A stretch of 23,945 nt of DNA from Selenomonas sp. (lineage in GTDB: Bacteria > Bacillota_C > Negativicutes > Selenomonadales > Selenomonadaceae), in NCBI RefSeq assembly GCF_024693525.1, contig NZ_JAILKR010000036.1:1-23945 (forward strand), given 5' to 3'. The position numbers and the translations under genes were made by a program. The notes beneath the pieces are model-generated. The model ran no database searches, had not been told where the DNA came from, and saw nothing but the letters and a program-made list of their open reading frames with translations. Shown here one piece after another: positions 21,987 through 23,945 of the stretch (within the stretch, counting starts at the first letter, position 1; every line of letters begins with the position of its first letter).

Positions 21987-23276
21987 ATGATTGGTATCAA
22001 AAATGTTATTGCCATTGTTTGCGGCGGTGGACCGGCGCCAGGCATCAACAGCGTTATCTCAGGCGTAGTCAACGAGGCAACTCGTCATGGTTGGGATGTC
22101 TTAGGTATTTACGACGGTTTTTCCCGCATCGGTCGTGGGGAAAAGAATTATGTCCGTCTTGAACCTAAGAACATCAGCCGGATTCATCTGACTGGTGGCT
22201 GCATCCTCAAGATGTCGCGCTTCAATCCGACGAAAAAGGAATCGGATCTTCGCACCGTGGTTGAGACACTTACGGAACTTGGCGTAACGCATCTGGTGAC
22301 GATTGGCGGCGATGATACCGCTTACAGTTCAGCGGCAGTTTCGGAATACGCGCGGAAGATGGGACGTACCATCAATGTCGTTCATGTTCCGAAGACAATT
22401 GATAACGACCTGCCACTTCCGGAAGGGGTTCCGACCTTTGGCTTTGAAACGGCCCGCGCTTTTGCTACAACGGAAATAGAAAACCTCATGGAAGATGCCC
22501 GCACGACCAACAATCGTTGGTATTTCACCATTGCTATGGGGCGTACGGCTGGCCACCTGGCACTGGGCATGGGCCGCAGTGCTGGAGCTGCCCTGACGGT
22601 AATTCCGGAGGAGTTCCCCGAGGATAAGATTCCGCTTCAGCAGATTGTCGACATCATTACAGGTTCGGTGGTCAAACGTTACTTAACGGGTAAGAATTAC
22701 GGTGTTGCCGTTATCGCCGAAGGTGTTATTGAGAAAATCGCGCCGGAAGACTTCGAGAAGTTGGGGACGGTAGTCAAGGATGAACACGGACATATCCGCT
22801 ACAGTGAGCTGGACTTCGGTGAGATTCTCAAACAGGCCGTATTGGCAGAAGTCAAAAAACTGGGAATCAAGATCTCGGTTATTGATAAAGAAATCGGTTA
22901 TGAGCTTCGTTGCACGGCGCCAATTGCTTACGATATCGATTATGCACGCTCCCTTGGTTATTCCGCCGTTAAATTCCTTATGGCGGGGGACAGCGGTGCT
23001 CTGATTACGATTCAGGACAATAAAGCTGTTCCCATGCGCTTTGAGGATATCAAAGACCCGGCAACGGGGAAAACGATGGTACGCAAGGTCAACATCGAAT
23101 CCATCCAGTATCGGATTGCCCGCGGTCTCATGATGCGGTTAGAGAGAGCGGACCTCGATGATCCGGGCCTTGCCAACGCTTATCGTATGGAGCCGAAAAA
23201 GTTCAAAGAACGCTATCGGTACCTCTTCGATGATAAAGAAGAAAAAGCAGCTGGGGTATCTAAGAAAAAGAAATAA
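21987..23276 (+). CDS. pfp: 6-phosphofructokinase, pyrophosphate-dependent type by signature residues
   Basis: The enzyme phosphorylates fructose-6-phosphate to fructose-1,6-bisphosphate, the committing step of glycolysis. The protein is 429 aa, longer than the roughly 320 aa of the ATP enzymes of E. coli and Bacillus. The donor site reads GGDDT (107-111), where ATP enzymes have GGDGS, and the substrate site reads PKTIDND (135-141), where ATP enzymes have PGTIDND. The Asp110 and Lys136 pair is the recognised marker of PPi-dependent enzymes, which also run in reverse. Other blocks are GGGPAPGIN, MGRTAGHLALG and AEGVIEK. The C-terminal KEEKAAGVSKKKK tail is basic. A GGGGGAGA ribosome site precedes the ATG. 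I find no convincing promoter in the 100 bases upstream. Its terminator is at 23298-23329. Confidence 0.9.
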   Translation: MIGIKNVIAIVCGGGPAPGINSVISGVVNEATRHGWDVLGIYDGFSRIGRGEKNYVRLEPKNISRIHLTGGCILKMSRFNPTKKESDLRTVVETLTELGVTHLVTIGGDDTAYSSAAVSEYARKMGRTINVVHVPKTIDNDLPLPEGVPTFGFETARAFATTEIENLMEDARTTNNRWYFTIAMGRTAGHLALGMGRSAGAALTVIPEEFPEDKIPLQQIVDIITGSVVKRYLTGKNYGVAVIAEGVIEKIAPEDFEKLGTVVKDEHGHIRYSELDFGEILKQAVLAEVKKLGIKISVIDKEIGYELRCTAPIAYDIDYARSLGYSAVKFLMAGDSGALITIQDNKAVPMRFEDIKDPATGKTMVRKVNIESIQYRIARGLMMRLERADLDDPGLANAYRMEPKKFKERYRYLFDDKEEKAAGVSKKKK

Positions 23277-23297
23277 GTTCGCCTATGAATCGGCATT

Positions 23298-23336
23298 AAA
23301 TTAGCAGGAGAAATATCTTCTGCTAATTTTTTTATT
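23298..23336 (+). terminator. Terminator of pfp
   Basis: AAATTAGCAG (23298-23307) pairs with CTGCTAATTT (23320-23329), extended inward by AGA/TCT, and is followed by a long T run. Confidence 0.9.
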
Positions 23337-23353
23337 TTTTTTTGAAAAAGGGG

Positions 23354-23382
23354 TTGACGGATACGATGACATGCTCTATAAT
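23354..23382 (+). promoter_or_regulatory. Promoter of the tRNA operon
   Basis: The -35 TTGACG (23354-23359) and consensus -10 TATAAT (23377-23382) are 17 bp apart, about 50 bases before the first tRNA. Confidence 0.8.
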
Positions 23383-23434
23383 AATTTCTTGTCAGCCGGT
23401 GATGCGAAAGTAAAGCATGGCGGCCACGAAATAT

Positions 23435-23510
<76 letters not shown>

Positions 23511-23548
23511 AATGATAATACCCAACATTCGAAGATAATTTTTATTAT

Positions 23549-23624
<76 letters not shown>

Positions 23625-23636
23625 AATGCTGGAAAT

Positions 23637-23712
23637 GCTGATATAGCTCAGTCGGTAGAGCGTATCCTTGGTAAGGATAAGGTCACCAGTTCAATCCTGG
23701 TTATCAGCTCCA
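23637..23712 (+). tRNA. tRNA-Thr (GGT)
   Basis: This 76-nt cloverleaf has acceptor arms GCTGATA/TATCAGC, anticodon stem TATCC/GGATA and loop TTGGTAA, giving anticodon GGT, which reads ACC and ACT. CCA is encoded. It begins 12 bases after the second initiator gene. Confidence 0.95.
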
Positions 23713-23719
23713 TATATTC

Positions 23720-23796
23720 GGCGGCGTAGCTCAGTTGGCTAGAGCATGCGGTTCATACCCGCAGTGTCAGGAGTTCAAATCTCTTCGCCGCCACCA
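23720..23796 (+). tRNA. tRNA-Met (CAT), probably elongator
   Basis: This 77-nt cloverleaf has fully paired acceptor arms GGCGGCG/CGCCGCC, so it is not an initiator. The anticodon stem is TGCGG/CCGCA with loop TTCATAC, giving CAT. The overall sequence resembles Firmicutes elongator tRNA-Met. A lysidine-modified tRNA-Ile2, which also has a CAT anticodon, is the alternative. CCA is encoded. Confidence 0.88.
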
Positions 23797-23808
23797 ATTT
23801 TACGAATG

Positions 23809-23833
23809 AACCCCTGTAGAAGGGGTTTTATTT
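23809..23833 (+). terminator. Terminator of the tRNA operon
   Basis: AACCCCT (23809-23815) pairs with AGGGGTT (23821-23827) around GTAGA, followed by a T-rich tail. Confidence 0.85.
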
Positions 23834-23878
23834 ATGTATAATGTCGAAAAATAATTTCACCTTGTCAAGGTTTTTTTA

Positions 23879-23907
23879 TTGACAGCCTGTAGCAAGTGTG
23901 ATAAATT
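23879..23907 (+). promoter_or_regulatory. Promoter reading out of the window
   Basis: The consensus -35 TTGACA (23879-23884) and -10 TAAATT (23902-23907) are 17 bp apart. Just upstream, ACCTTG-T-CAAGGT forms a small palindrome followed by seven T, which may be an operator or a minor terminator. The gene served lies outside the window. Confidence 0.6.
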
Positions 23908-23945
23908 GTATTAGTGACATTGTGAAAGAGTCATAGTTTCTGAGC

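Overview
The window looks like a chromosomal segment of a diderm Firmicute of the Negativicutes, most likely Selenomonas or a close relative. This is inference from several signals together: moderate GC, a Firmicutes-style T-box over trp genes, a pyrophosphate-type phosphofructokinase, a methionine aminopeptidase with an N-terminal SEC-C zinc motif, a DUF4127 protein, and CobD/CobC-type cobamide genes. No marker gene fixes the genus. I see no mobile element, CRISPR array or rRNA gene.

Layout. 1-2155: the end of a cobamide gene (cobD), a cobC-type phosphatase and a sugar-nucleotide epimerase, closed by a hairpin that also contains two inverted DnaA-box consensus sites. 2220-3273: the ribosomal protein operon rplM-rpsI with its own promoter, 5' leader and terminator. 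3311-4618: a small unknown minus-strand gene and a divergent exported protein built of two copies of an unrecognised domain. 4793-11109: tryptophan biosynthesis. A promoter and a T-box leader with a TGG specifier precede trpF-trpC-trpB-trpA. Then come an unknown 88-codon gene, a strong intrinsic terminator, and trpE-trpG. The order is unusual and trpD is not present. 11131-13700: an exported DUF4127 protein and a thiE-type thiamine phosphate synthase. 13743-15043: an exported HAD-family hydrolase on the minus strand, divergent from clpB. The clpB promoter lies in a perfect 18-bp inverted repeat made of GTCAAA units. 17797-19515: two minus-strand envelope genes, a membrane-anchored polysaccharide deacetylase and a secreted PG-binding/NlpC-P60 hydrolase, each with its own promoter. 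19652-21880: map and a DEAD-box RNA helicase, translationally coupled. 21987-23329: a phosphofructokinase with pyrophosphate-type signature residues. 23354-23827: a tRNA operon with two initiator tRNA-fMet genes, tRNA-Thr(GGT) and tRNA-Met(CAT). A final promoter points out of the window.

How the genes fit together. The trp block encodes every pathway step from chorismate to tryptophan except anthranilate phosphoribosyltransferase (TrpD). It is sensed at the RNA level by uncharged tRNA-Trp through the T-box. The rest is mostly housekeeping: translation (rplM, rpsI, map, tRNAs), RNA remodelling (helicase), protein quality control (clpB), glycolysis (pfp) and cell-wall turnover. No exotic multigene system is evident. 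The points most worth a second look are the rearranged, trpD-less trp locus with a terminator directly in front of trpE, the inverted repeat at the clpB promoter, the tandem-domain exported protein, the paired DnaA boxes upstream of rplM and a possible dispersed intergenic repeat.
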